Source: JALTBU01 sp964410645
GTDB taxonomy: Bacteria; Campylobacterota; Campylobacteria; Campylobacterales; Nautiliaceae
NCBI GenBank assembly: GCA_964410645.1
Contig: CAYPHV010000005.1
Coordinates: 1-45,529 of the forward strand
Direction of reading: 5' to 3'
Length of the DNA stretch: 45,529 nucleotides
In this document: in pieces, positions 24,460 to 33,003 of the stretch
Layout: every line of letters starts with the position of its first letter
Numbering within the stretch: position 1 is the first letter of the stretch
Made by a program: the position numbers and the translations under genes
The notes under the pieces: model-generated
What the model was told of the DNA's origin: nothing
Databases searched by the model: none
Seen by the model: the letters and a program-made list of their open reading frames with translations, nothing else

Positions 24460-26321
24460 TTTTCATCTCCGATTATTAAAATTTTGATAAATATTGCCAT
24501 TACAATAATTTCAAGTAAAATATTTCCCCAATTAACAGAACTATAAAATACTCTGTAGCTGAAAAGAACAAATAATAAAAGATTAAATATTAATACAATA
24601 TATCTTTCTCTTTCAAAATGAGACAGCTTGTAAACATAATAGGTTATAATATTTACAATTTTTTTAGTCCCGTCATATAATGATCTCTCGAAAAGAGGTT
24701 TTATATGCATTTCATAAGAAGACGAGGAAAATTTGGTTTTATGGCCCGCCAGCGTTTGAGTATGTGTATAGACTTTGGGTTTATAAAGCCATGTAAAAAA
24801 TTTTCTGATTGGTCCAGCAAATCCGGTAGCGGAATATTGATTTCTCGGATTTACATGATATCCGCATTCCCATGTATGATAAATTCTTGTTTTTACATTC
24901 AAAGATTTATAAAAAATAAGAATAACACCAATAACTAACAAAAGTCCACATAAAAGTAGTATAGGCGATATCGCTCCGCCATTATTGGCAATGGAATGCA
25001 TAGTCCAAATATTCGGAAATATTTTATTGTAAATATTGGCTACAGGAAGAGAATTATTAATAATTTTTATAACAAACGGTAAAAAAAGCATTAAAGAAAT
25101 AACCACTAAAGCCATTAAAATCTGTCCTATTTGCATTAGAGGGTTAACTTCTTTGGCGTGAGAAGCATTGGCGCTCCTGTGAAGTCCTAAAAATGAAATT
25201 CCAAACGCTTTTACAAAGCATGCAATTGCAAGCCCTCCTGTTAAAGCAAGAGCAAATATCGCAAAAGGAAATGAAATTTTTAATACTATATTGTTTATGC
25301 CATTTGCACTTAGCATACTTTGAAAGATCATCCATTCACTTAAAAATCCGTTTGTCGGAGGAAGCGCTGAAATAGAAACAGCCCCTATTAAAAACATTAA
25401 AGCCGTAATTGGCATATTTTTGATAAGTCCTCCATATTTTTCTATATTTTTTGTATGCGTTTCATAAAGAACACTTCCTGCACTCATAAAAAGTAAAGAC
25501 TTAAAACTCATATGATTAAATATATGATAAACTCCGGCAATAAACGCAAATGCTGCCAAAAGCGGTAGTTTTAACGTCATAAATATCATTCCAATACCAA
25601 GTGCTATTAAAATAATCCCTATATTTTCAATTGAATGATTAGCAAGAAGCGCTTTTATATCATGGTCAGCTAAAGCGTACAACACTCCTACAAGACTTGA
25701 AAGAGCGCCTAAACTTAAAATAATAACACCCCACTCAATAGGCCACTGATTAAACATAAATATAAATCTTAAAAATGCATAAATTGCAACTTTAAGCATA
25801 ACTCCACTCATTAAAGCTGATACCGGAGAAGGCGCTGCTGGATGAGCATAAGGAAGCCACACATGAAGAGGTACAACCCCGGCTTTGCTTAAAAATCCTA
25901 TTACCATTAAAAAAAACAGCAAAGACGGATATTTAAAATGATTTATAGCAACTTTCAGCGAATCAAAGGAAGCAAATAAATCATTATTTGATATAAGCAA
26001 AAAGAAAATCAAAATAAACACATATCCAAAATGTGTCATAAAAAAATAAAACCTTGCAGCAATAAGATTTTCTTTTTTATATTCGGTCAAAATAAGCTGC
26101 CAACTCGTTAAGCTCATAAGCTCCCAAAAAAATAAAAAAGGTATTACCTCATTACTTAAAACAACACCTATCATAGAAAAAATAAATGCAAAATAATGAA
26201 TTAAAAAATACGTTTTTCTTTTTATATGAGAAAGATATCCACTTGCATAAAAAAGATTTGGTATTACTCCTAATAAAATTAAGCACAAAAACAACAATGA
26301 AAGAGAATTGAAGCTAAACAT
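24456..26321 (-). CDS. HyfB-like antiporter subunit (NuoL family), first gene of the Ehr operon
   Basis: 621 residues, about 14-16 membrane helices. Family signatures: WELMSLTSWQLI (Glu of helix 5), SKAGVVPLHVWLPYAHPAAP (Lys and His of helix 7) and a YHIFNHMSFKSLLFMSAGS segment. The C-terminal part carries WECGYHVNPRNQYSATGFAG, characteristic of the Hyf/Hyc branch rather than NuoL. It starts the operon; an AAGG site precedes the ATG at 26321, and a TATAAT lies about 47 bases upstream. Confidence 0.92.
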   Translation of the reverse strand: MFSFNSLSLLFLCLILLGVIPNLFYASGYLSHIKRKTYFLIHYFAFIFSMIGVVLSNEVIPFLFFWELMSLTSWQLILTEYKKENLIAARFYFFMTHFGYVFILIFFLLISNNDLFASFDSLKVAINHFKYPSLLFFLMVIGFLSKAGVVPLHVWLPYAHPAAPSPVSALMSGVMLKVAIYAFLRFIFMFNQWPIEWGVIILSLGALSSLVGVLYALADHDIKALLANHSIENIGIILIALGIGMIFMTLKLPLLAAFAFIAGVYHIFNHMSFKSLLFMSAGSVLYETHTKNIEKYGGLIKNMPITALMFLIGAVSISALPPTNGFLSEWMIFQSMLSANGINNIVLKISFPFAIFALALTGGLAIACFVKAFGISFLGLHRSANASHAKEVNPLMQIGQILMALVVISLMLFLPFVIKIINNSLPVANIYNKIFPNIWTMHSIANNGGAISPILLLCGLLLVIGVILIFYKSLNVKTRIYHTWECGYHVNPRNQYSATGFAGPIRKFFTWLYKPKVYTHTQTLAGHKTKFSSSSYEMHIKPLFERSLYDGTKKIVNIITYYVYKLSHFERERYIVLIFNLLLFVLFSYRVFYSSVNWGNILLEIIVMAIFIKILIIGDEK

Positions 26322-26367
26322 TTATCATAACCTTTAAGATAAAATTAATGAAAGTTTTAACAAACGA

Positions 26368-26384
26368 ATTATAACTCTTTAGAG
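26368..26384 (-). promoter_or_regulatory. Promoter of the Ehr operon with adjacent palindrome
   Basis: On the minus strand TATAAT (26373-26368) is separated by one base from the perfect ten-base palindrome CTCTAAAGAG (26384-26375), which occupies the spacer region upstream of the -10. A protein bound there would block or help polymerase. No -35 consensus is seen. Confidence 0.45.
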
Positions 26385-26422
26385 CTAAAAAAGAATAAAA
26401 AAAGAATAAAAAAAAGATATAT

Positions 26423-26437
26423 GTTACTTTTTGTAAC
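26423..26437 (-). terminator. Small hairpin over the tkt stop with T-rich tail
   Basis: GTTAC and GTAAC flank a five-base loop at the end of tkt on the minus strand. After eight bases comes a run of eight T and further T-runs. It is a weak stem, so termination would be partial at best before the Ehr promoter. Confidence 0.3.
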
Positions 26438-28292
26438 CTAGTTTTAATAAAATTTTATTTTTATCAAAACCAAAATATTTATAAACTTCACTTCCCCTGC
26501 CGCTTGCCCCGAAACTATTCATGCAAATAACTTCATTTGCATATTTATACCATTCAAGACCTCTTGCCGCTTCAATAGCAACAACTTTTCCTTTAAACAG
26601 AGTGCGCTTAAATTCATCTGACTGTTCATCAAACAAATCAAAGCAAGGCACGCTTACGACTCTCGCATCAATTTCTTCCGCAATATCTACCGCAAGATTT
26701 ACTTCACTTCCGGTGGCAATCAATGTTATATCTGCTTTTCCATTCTTTAGAATATAAGCGCCCCTGCTTAAATCTATTTCTTTTGGAGTTATATTTTTAA
26801 GCCCCTGGCGTGAAAGAGCAAATACAACAGGGGCGTTGATATTTAACGCCGCTTTCCATGAGTTTACATTTTCATAGGCATCAGCAGGACGGAAAACATA
26901 AAGATTGGGAATTGCCCTAAGAGCTGTCAAATGTTCAACCGGCTGATGGGTAGGCCCGTCTTCTCCAAGTGCAATACTGTCATGCGTAAAAATCCAATAA
27001 TTTTTATGCGAACTGAGCGCTGAAAGTCTCAATGCGCCTCTTAGATAATCACTAAATACCAAAAATGTAGCCGCATAAGGCAAAAATCCATAAGCAGCAA
27101 AAGCATTATTGACCGCTGCCATTGCATGTTCTCTGATTCCAAAATGCAGATTTCTTCCGTATGGAAAATTATCTTCACCGTTAAGATGAGTATTATTTGA
27201 AGGGGCCAAATCGGCGCTTCCCCCTAAAAAACTGGGAATTGCTTTGGCAATTGCATTTAAAATTTCCCCATTACTTTTTCTTGTGGCAATATTTGCACCT
27301 TCTTCAAATTCAGGCCATTCAATCTTGGAAAAATCTTTTTCAAAAAATTCTTCTATTTCTTTGATATTTGCTTGTTTTTTCCATTCAACTTCAAGAAGTT
27401 CACCTTTTTCTTTTACACATCGAAATCTAACTAAAACATCTTCAGGCACAAAAAATGTTTTTTCAGGGTCAAATCCGGCGGCAATTTTACTTTTTTTGAT
27501 CACCTCTTCCCCTAAAGGCGCGCCATGTGTTTTTTCACTTCCTTCAAGCCCTACTGCGCCTCTTGCAATAATTGTTTTGGATATAATCAATGTAGGCCTG
27601 CCGTCTGTTTCTCTTGCTTTTATCAATGTCTTTTTGATATCCCCATAATCATGCCCGTTCATTTCAAGCACTCTAAATCCCTGAGCTTCAAATCTTTTAT
27701 AAATATCTTCATTGAATACAGGTTTTACAGGCCCTTCTATTGAAATATTGTTACTGTCGTAAACAATAATTAAATCTTCCAGTTTATTAGCGCCTGCCAT
27801 ACTACAAGCTTCATATGAAATTCCTTCTTCCAAATCTCCATCCCCACAAAAACACCAGATTTTATGATCAATTTCCGGAAACTTATTTGAAATAAATTTT
27901 TTAGCCATCGCAAAACCGACTGAATTTGCCACACCCTGTCCCAAAGGCCCGGTAGTTACTTCAATTCCTGGCGTATGATTATATTCAGGATGTCCCGGGG
28001 TCATACTGCCAAGTTGACGAAAACTTTTAAGATCATCCATACCAATATCATATCCCCATAAATAAAGCATAGAATAAATAAGGGGCGTTGCATGCCCACC
28101 TGAGAATACAACCCTGTCTCTATTTATAAATTTCGGATTATGCGGACTTAATTTTACAATATCGCTAAACACAGTAAGAACATCAGCCATACCGAGTGCG
28201 GCGCCGGGATGTCCTGATTTTGCCTTTTGCACCATATCCGCCGCCAGAAATCTGATTGTATCTGCCATTTTTTTCTTCATTTTTATACTCAT
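26424..28292 (-). CDS. tkt: Transketolase
   Basis: 622 residues. Moves two-carbon units between sugar phosphates in the non-oxidative pentose phosphate pathway. The N-terminal SGHPGAALGMAD and HGHATP-like GGHATPL are present, the thiamine diphosphate motif is FCGDGDLEEGIS, and the pyrimidine domain has FGIREHAMAAV. Length matches Campylobacter enzymes. It follows ispA with a 19-base spacer, as in C. jejuni from memory. Confidence 0.97.
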   Translation of the reverse strand: MSIKMKKKMADTIRFLAADMVQKAKSGHPGAALGMADVLTVFSDIVKLSPHNPKFINRDRVVFSGGHATPLIYSMLYLWGYDIGMDDLKSFRQLGSMTPGHPEYNHTPGIEVTTGPLGQGVANSVGFAMAKKFISNKFPEIDHKIWCFCGDGDLEEGISYEACSMAGANKLEDLIIVYDSNNISIEGPVKPVFNEDIYKRFEAQGFRVLEMNGHDYGDIKKTLIKARETDGRPTLIISKTIIARGAVGLEGSEKTHGAPLGEEVIKKSKIAAGFDPEKTFFVPEDVLVRFRCVKEKGELLEVEWKKQANIKEIEEFFEKDFSKIEWPEFEEGANIATRKSNGEILNAIAKAIPSFLGGSADLAPSNNTHLNGEDNFPYGRNLHFGIREHAMAAVNNAFAAYGFLPYAATFLVFSDYLRGALRLSALSSHKNYWIFTHDSIALGEDGPTHQPVEHLTALRAIPNLYVFRPADAYENVNSWKAALNINAPVVFALSRQGLKNITPKEIDLSRGAYILKNGKADITLIATGSEVNLAVDIAEEIDARVVSVPCFDLFDEQSDEFKRTLFKGKVVAIEAARGLEWYKYANEVICMNSFGASGRGSEVYKYFGFDKNKILLKLGYKK

Positions 28293-28311
28293 TTTTTTCC
28301 TTTTAAAATTT

Positions 28312-29151
28312 TTATGCTTTTTTATGTCTGAAAAGATATTTTTTAATTAAATTTTCCAGCTCTTTTTTTAAATTTCCATCAAATTCATTAAACTCATGTT
28401 CCAGCTCTTTCGCCAGTTTATCCGCTTTTTGTATAGATTCTTCTTTTCCAAGAAGTGTTACAAACGTATTTTTATCCTGGTCAACACCTGTTGTTTTTCC
28501 GGTTACCGATTCATCATACAAATCAAGCAAATCATCTTGAATTTGAAACAACAGCCCCAGTTTTAAGCCAAAATCATATAATTTTTCTGCAAGTTTGGGT
28601 TTATTTACAATAACAGCGCCCATTTTAAGTGAAGCCGCTATCATTTTTGCGGTTTTATTTATATGTAAAAATGTAAGCTGATCCAAATTTAATTTTTTAT
28701 TTTCGAAATAACAGTCAATCGCCTGACCCAGCACCATTCCGCCTGGACCCGCAGCAGTACTAAGTATTTTTATAAGTTCAACTTTTACATCGGAATGAAA
28801 CGGGGCTTTGCTTAAAACTTCAAAAGCATACGTGTTCAAGGCATCCCCCGCAAGTATTGCGGTTGTTTCGTCATAAAGAGTGTGAATAGTCGGATGACCA
28901 CGTCTAAGAGCCGCATTATCCATAGCCGGCAAATCATCATGAATTAAAGAATAAGTATGAACAAGTTCGAGTGCAAAACCTGCGTATTTGGCATTTTCTA
29001 TTAAAAGAGGATTATAAGCCTTTACTACTCCAAGCAATAATTTAGGTCTAAATCTTTTGCCTCCTGCCAGAATCATTTCATTTAAAGCTTTTTCAAAAAA
29101 AGGGTGAAAACTTTTTGACTTAATTAAATTATTTTTTATAAAATCTTCCAT
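28312..29151 (-). CDS. ispA: Farnesyl/geranyl diphosphate synthase
   Basis: 279 residues, trans-prenyltransferase that adds isopentenyl diphosphate to allylic substrates to make C10-C15 precursors of quinones and undecaprenyl phosphate. First Asp-rich motif: HDDLPAMDNA followed by RRGHPT. Second: QIQDDLLDLYDE. GGKRFRP lies near the N terminus. It ends directly adjacent to tkt and starts directly after the PDZ protein gene. Confidence 0.94.
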   Translation of the reverse strand: MEDFIKNNLIKSKSFHPFFEKALNEMILAGGKRFRPKLLLGVVKAYNPLLIENAKYAGFALELVHTYSLIHDDLPAMDNAALRRGHPTIHTLYDETTAILAGDALNTYAFEVLSKAPFHSDVKVELIKILSTAAGPGGMVLGQAIDCYFENKKLNLDQLTFLHINKTAKMIAASLKMGAVIVNKPKLAEKLYDFGLKLGLLFQIQDDLLDLYDESVTGKTTGVDQDKNTFVTLLGKEESIQKADKLAKELEHEFNEFDGNLKKELENLIKKYLFRHKKA

Positions 29152-30045
29152 TTATTTCCTTAGTGGAATAGTTAAAATAACACCTTCATATTCAATTGTA
29201 ATTGTAACATTTTTGTAAAACGAAAGGGCATATTTAAGAGCATTAAAATTATCAATTTTCTTATTATTGATTTTTATAATTTTCCCACCTTTCAAATAAT
29301 ATTTATTTTTTATCCATTTTGGCAACTTTACAATAGTTAAATACCGGTTAATTTCAATTCCAAAATATTTTAAAGGGGTAAAATGATAAATTTTCTTTCT
29401 TATTTTAAGTTTTTCGAAACTTTTGTCTGTTTTAATCGAAACATACTGTCCTTTTTTTCCTAAAAGAACAAAATCTGTAAAAATTTCCGGAGTTGCTTTT
29501 TTACTATTTATCATTAATATTTTTTCACCGGGTTTAATTTTCGTATAAAACGGATCCGAGTTTAAAACAACCATATTTTTATCTACATTTATTCCAACGT
29601 CTCCCCAATATCCGTATTTTACAAAATGCATTAATCTTTTTTTATCTAAAAATCCGCCGTTTCCCACACCATAAGCCCTGCAAAACAAATCGCTTATAAC
29701 GCTGTTTTTTTCAACATTTACACTTAATTTTGAAAAATTTAAAAAATAGCCTTTTTTTGCAAAAGTACCTCCGCATACACTGTTATTTTTAATCCCGGCC
29801 ATCCACCAGCCGAGTTTTGGAAAAGAAAAAAATTTTATAACATTTTTATTTTTTGATTTTATTACGTATATATGCGTAAACGGATCGTAATAAATATAAC
29901 CGGGCAGTTTGCTGAAAGTTACACTTTTTGTCTTGGTAACAGGAATTATATTATTAATAAAAGAATATTTTTTATAGCAAACGGAAAAATCAGGAAATTT
30001 AAACGCAAGCAAAAAAAGAGGTAAAAAAAATAAAAATTTTTTCAT
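29152..30045 (-). CDS. Exported PDZ-domain protein
   Basis: 297 residues. An N-terminal signal peptide (MKKFLFFLPLFLLAF) is followed by a lysine- and aromatic-rich region. The last 80 or so residues look like a PDZ domain, with a carboxylate-binding-like IKLPKW and GGKIIKINNKKIDN. No protease catalytic residues are seen. An orthologous exported PDZ protein sits between ybaB and ispA in Campylobacter. Function unknown. Overlaps ybaB by four bases. Confidence 0.7.
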   Translation of the reverse strand: MKKFLFFLPLFLLAFKFPDFSVCYKKYSFINNIIPVTKTKSVTFSKLPGYIYYDPFTHIYVIKSKNKNVIKFFSFPKLGWWMAGIKNNSVCGGTFAKKGYFLNFSKLSVNVEKNSVISDLFCRAYGVGNGGFLDKKRLMHFVKYGYWGDVGINVDKNMVVLNSDPFYTKIKPGEKILMINSKKATPEIFTDFVLLGKKGQYVSIKTDKSFEKLKIRKKIYHFTPLKYFGIEINRYLTIVKLPKWIKNKYYLKGGKIIKINNKKIDNFNALKYALSFYKNVTITIEYEGVILTIPLRK

Positions 30046-30329
30046 GGTCCTGGGTTCATACCGCCGAAAAGATTCATAGCCTGGGATTTTTTATCTTCAA
30101 CTGCCATTTTTAAAGCATCGTTAACAGCACTCATTATAAGAATTTGAAGCGATTCTTTATCTTCAAGCAGCGAATCGTCTATTTTTAAATCGACCAGTTC
30201 AAACTGTCCGTTTACACTTGCTTCAATCAACCCTCCACCGCTCTTTGCGCAATATGTTTTATCATCTTGCGTTTTCATATTTTCCTGCAGTTTTTTCATC
30301 ATTTCATTTAAATCCATATTTCCAAACAT
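30042..30329 (-). CDS. YbaB/EbfC-family nucleoid-associated protein
   Basis: 95 residues: helix (MNEMMKKLQENM-like start), beta segment GGGLIEASVNGQFELVDLKI, then helices ending in NLFGGMNPG. YbaB proteins are dimeric tweezer-like DNA-binding proteins. In most bacteria it pairs with dnaX-recR; here it is linked to murE-ispA as in Campylobacter. It overlaps panD by one base (TAATG). Confidence 0.88.
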   Translation of the reverse strand: MFGNMDLNEMMKKLQENMKTQDDKTYCAKSGGGLIEASVNGQFELVDLKIDDSLLEDKESLQILIMSAVNDALKMAVEDKKSQAMNLFGGMNPGP

Positions 30330-30703
30330 TATTCAGCCTTTAAATTATCTGTAATTTCAATGATTTCATTGTTTTCATTTACAATTATAACAGAAGGTTT
30401 ATAATTTTTTGCTTTTTCAATATCCATAGAGGCATATGCAATAATAATAATTATATCACCCACATGTACTTTTCTTGCAGCCGCACCGTTCAAGCATATT
30501 TCACCACTATTTCTTTTTCCTTTAAGCACATATGTTGAAAATCTCTCCCCGTTATTGATATTTACAATATCAACTTTTTGGCCAACGAGCAAATTGGCTT
30601 TTTGTATTAATGTTTCATCAATTGTAATAGAACCGACATAATTTAGATTTGCATCCGTTACGGTGGCTCTGTGAATTTTAGAATAAAGCATTTTTACTTT
30701 CAT
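30329..30703 (-). CDS. panD: Aspartate 1-decarboxylase
   Basis: Pyruvoyl enzyme that makes beta-alanine from aspartate for pantothenate and CoA. 124 residues. The self-cleavage site is the Gly-Ser bond in YVGSITID, where the Ser becomes the pyruvoyl group; LNGAAARKVHVGD is also conserved. The ATG at 30703 is used because GGAG lies eight bases upstream; the TTG at 30709 would be only two bases from it. It is inserted between murE and ybaB. Confidence 0.96.
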   Translation of the reverse strand: MKVKMLYSKIHRATVTDANLNYVGSITIDETLIQKANLLVGQKVDIVNINNGERFSTYVLKGKRNSGEICLNGAAARKVHVGDIIIIIAYASMDIEKAKNYKPSVIIVNENNEIIEITDNLKAE

Positions 30704-30751
30704 AACCAAAACTCCTTTTTAATTAAGTATTCTTTTATCGTTTTATTTATT

Positions 30752-30757
30752 ATTATA
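30752..30757 (-). promoter_or_regulatory. -10 box for panD-ybaB-PDZ-ispA-tkt
   Basis: TATAAT on the minus strand, 49 bases upstream of the panD ATG, in the 71-base spacer after murE. This is the only sizeable spacer between murE and tkt. No -35 is evident. Confidence 0.45.
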
Positions 30758-30774
30758 TCTTAAAATATCAATTT

Positions 30775-32010
30775 TTATATATTTAAATTCAACATTTCTT
30801 TAACAATTTTTTTATCGTTAAAAGGCACTTTTTTATTGCAAAATTTTATAAATTTTTCATCACCTTTTCCCAGAATCAACACTGCATCAAAATTATTCAT
30901 AAGCTCAACTGCTCTTTTTATAGCTTTTTTTCTATCAATAATTACTTCAAAAGGAGTTTTTTTAATTGCTTTTTTTATATCATTTATAATGTCTTCTGGT
31001 TTTTCACATCTTGGATTATCATTAGTTATTATTATATAATCTGCCAAACTATCCGCAACTTTTCCCATTAAAGGCCGTTTTTGTTTATCCCTGTTTCCTC
31101 CGGCTCCAAATACCACCAGTTTTTTACCTTTAATAGAGCTTATCACTTTTTCCATTCCATCAGGTGTATGGGCAAAATCAATAACTATCAACGGATTTTT
31201 ACTCACTATTTCCATTCTGCCGGGAACCTGAAAAGAATCAAAAGTTTGTTTCGGATTCCAGGGAATATTCAATTTTTTTGAAATTATTTCGCTTAATTTA
31301 ATTGCAAGGGAAAAATTCATTTTATTAAATTCACCGGCCATTGGAATATCATTAATAATCGGTTTTTCCAATACATATAAATTTTTACGGTTCATCTTAA
31401 AATCATACCCGTCCACATTCACCCTCTGAAACCTGGAACTTGAAATCCGGCTATTTTCAATTTTTCCATTTACAATTTTTATTGCATCATCCTGAAAAAA
31501 ACTTTCTTTAACTTTTTTATATTCTTCCATTGAATGATGGTAATCTAAATGATCCTGCGAAAAAGAGGTAAAAATTTTAGCTGAAAATTTTATTCCTTCT
31601 ATTCTGTTTTGTGCAATGGCATGAGAACTAACTTCCATTATAAAAAAATCCGGCTTATATTTATAAATTCTTTTTATAGTAGTAAAAATTTTAGGGGTTG
31701 TAATAGTTTTCGGCTGGGCTAAGTCCCCGTTGACATAAAATCCTTCAGTACCCTGAACCGCTACATTAAATCCTAATTTTTTAAGCAAATAGCCTAAAAC
31801 AAAAGCTGTTGTCGTTTTTCCGTTAGTCCCGCTGATTCCTATAATTTTTGTTTTAAGAAATAAATTTAAAAGCTTGCTAGGAGTTATAAACTGTTTAATA
31901 TTTTTTGCATATTTTTTATTTTGAGAGGTAAGTAAAAAAAGTTTATTTGAAGTTAATTCTTCAGTGTTATCTGTAATTAACTCATTTTGTAAGTAATGTA
32001 TTAAATTCAT
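30775..32010 (-). CDS. murE: UDP-MurNAc-L-Ala-D-Glu ligase (MurE)
   Basis: Adds the third amino acid to the peptidoglycan stem. 411 residues. The ATP loop GTNGKTTT is at 61-68, so the N-terminal domain is short, as in Helicobacter. MEVSSHAIAQNRI and SQDHLDYH follow. The DNPR motif (TNDNPRCEKPEDI) marks meso-diaminopimelate as the substrate. The ATG at 32010 is preferred over the TTG one codon earlier. It overlaps the upstream hypothetical gene by 29 bases. Confidence 0.95.
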   Translation of the reverse strand: MNLIHYLQNELITDNTEELTSNKLFLLTSQNKKYAKNIKQFITPSKLLNLFLKTKIIGISGTNGKTTTAFVLGYLLKKLGFNVAVQGTEGFYVNGDLAQPKTITTPKIFTTIKRIYKYKPDFFIMEVSSHAIAQNRIEGIKFSAKIFTSFSQDHLDYHHSMEEYKKVKESFFQDDAIKIVNGKIENSRISSSRFQRVNVDGYDFKMNRKNLYVLEKPIINDIPMAGEFNKMNFSLAIKLSEIISKKLNIPWNPKQTFDSFQVPGRMEIVSKNPLIVIDFAHTPDGMEKVISSIKGKKLVVFGAGGNRDKQKRPLMGKVADSLADYIIITNDNPRCEKPEDIINDIKKAIKKTPFEVIIDRKKAIKRAVELMNNFDAVLILGKGDEKFIKFCNKKVPFNDKKIVKEMLNLNI

Positions 32011-32347
32011 CAATTATCTCAATATCATCAATCTGCGTTATCAAATCTTCAAAATAACTTATTGCATTTTCTCTTAAACCGTATTTTAAAAGCATATCAA
32101 AAAATTCTATTATTTCTTCTTTCTTTTCAAACAATACTTTGGTTGAAAGTAATATATTTTCCAATTCTTCTTTTGATTTTACAATCTGTTTTACGTCTTT
32201 AAAAAAAATACCGTTAACTGCTTCCGAATCAACAGAAGATTCCGGAATTATTTTATTAATTATCGCAAAAACTTTTTGATAATCATTTTTTTTAACAGCT
32301 TCTTCCAAAAGACTTTTAAGATCAAAATGAATATTTTGTGAGCTCAT
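31982..32347 (-). CDS. Conserved hypothetical acidic helical protein
   Basis: 121 residues, acidic, predicted almost wholly helical, no signal or membrane segment. I do not recognise a family. A gene of this kind lies between the NifU-like gene and murE in Campylobacter (as I recall, Cj1640), so the position is conserved. It overlaps both neighbours (26 bases with the NifU-like gene and 29 with murE), which argues for coupled translation. Confidence 0.7.
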   Translation of the reverse strand: MSSQNIHFDLKSLLEEAVKKNDYQKVFAIINKIIPESSVDSEAVNGIFFKDVKQIVKSKEELENILLSTKVLFEKKEEIIEFFDMLLKYGLRENAISYFEDLITQIDDIEIIDEFNTLLTK

Positions 32348-32618
32348 CTAATTTATCCTCATATCCCTGGGGTACGTTCATCACCACTAAATCAGGATGA
32401 ATTTTTTCTTTTAATGCTTTTTCAATACCGTATTTTAAAGTAGCTCCTGCACTTGCACAACCGACACATCCGCCTTGAAGCTGAACAAAAATGGTGGGTT
32501 TTTTAACATCTATTAACATTACATCGCCACCATCCATTTGAAACATAAGGCGTAATTCTTTAATTACGCTTGTTACTTTCTCTTTTAATCCCTCGTTTGA
32601 AAAAGGTATTTCAGCCAT
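32322..32618 (-). CDS. NifU C-terminal-domain Fe-S scaffold protein
   Basis: 98 residues, the NFU domain that holds a [4Fe-4S] cluster on a CxxC pair (GGCVGCASAGATL) and hands it to target proteins. The ATG at 32618 is chosen because GGAG lies just ahead; the TTG at 32630 would put the ribosome-binding site inside the gene. It follows rplQ by 16 bases and so reads on from the alpha operon. Confidence 0.93.
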   Translation of the reverse strand: MAEIPFSNEGLKEKVTSVIKELRLMFQMDGGDVMLIDVKKPTIFVQLQGGCVGCASAGATLKYGIEKALKEKIHPDLVVMNVPQGYEDKLDELTKYSF

Positions 32619-32634
32619 ATTTTTCTCCAATTAC

Positions 32635-33003
32635 TTATTTGGAAATAAATTCGATCATACACATTTCAGCTGCATCGCCTTTTCTAAAATTTGTTTTAAG
32701 AATTCTAGTATATCCGCCGTTTCTATTTTCAAATTTAGGTGCAATTTCTTCAATAACTTTTTTTGTTACTGTTTTTGCCCTGTTGTTTGAGCCTAATTTT
32801 GCATAAATATCCCTATGGGAATTAAAGCTTGCATTTTTTGCTTTTGTAATAATTTTTTCGACATATCTTCTAAGTTCTTTTGCTTTTGGAACAGTTGTAT
32901 TAATTTTACTGTTTTCAATTAAATCGCAAGCAAGATTTCTAAGAAGTGCCGCCCTGTGCTCGCTATTTCTTCCGAGCTTTCTATACCCGTGTCTGTGTCT
33001 CAT
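32635..33003 (-). CDS. rplQ: Ribosomal protein L17
   Basis: 122 residues, starting MRHRHGYRKLGRNSEHRAAL, the conserved beginning. Last ribosomal gene of the alpha operon. Its ATG overlaps the rpoA stop as ATGA when the duplicated contig ends are merged; in the given coordinates it seems to be separated by the N gap. A GGAG site precedes the start. Confidence 0.97.
   Translation of the reverse strand: MRHRHGYRKLGRNSEHRAALLRNLACDLIENSKINTTVPKAKELRRYVEKIITKAKNASFNSHRDIYAKLGSNNRAKTVTKKVIEEIAPKFENRNGGYTRILKTNFRKGDAAEMCMIEFISK

Noticed and set aside
19662..26321. Respiratory complex I (nuo operon)
   Set aside because: The small subunit has the hydrogenase-type Cys spacing, the HyfB-like C terminus is of the Hyf branch, there is a HyfE-like gene, and NuoA, J, I, E, F, G are absent.
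27244..27648. Plus-strand frame of 134 codons opposite tkt
   Set aside because: Antisense shadow; Ser- and Phe-rich with no motif.
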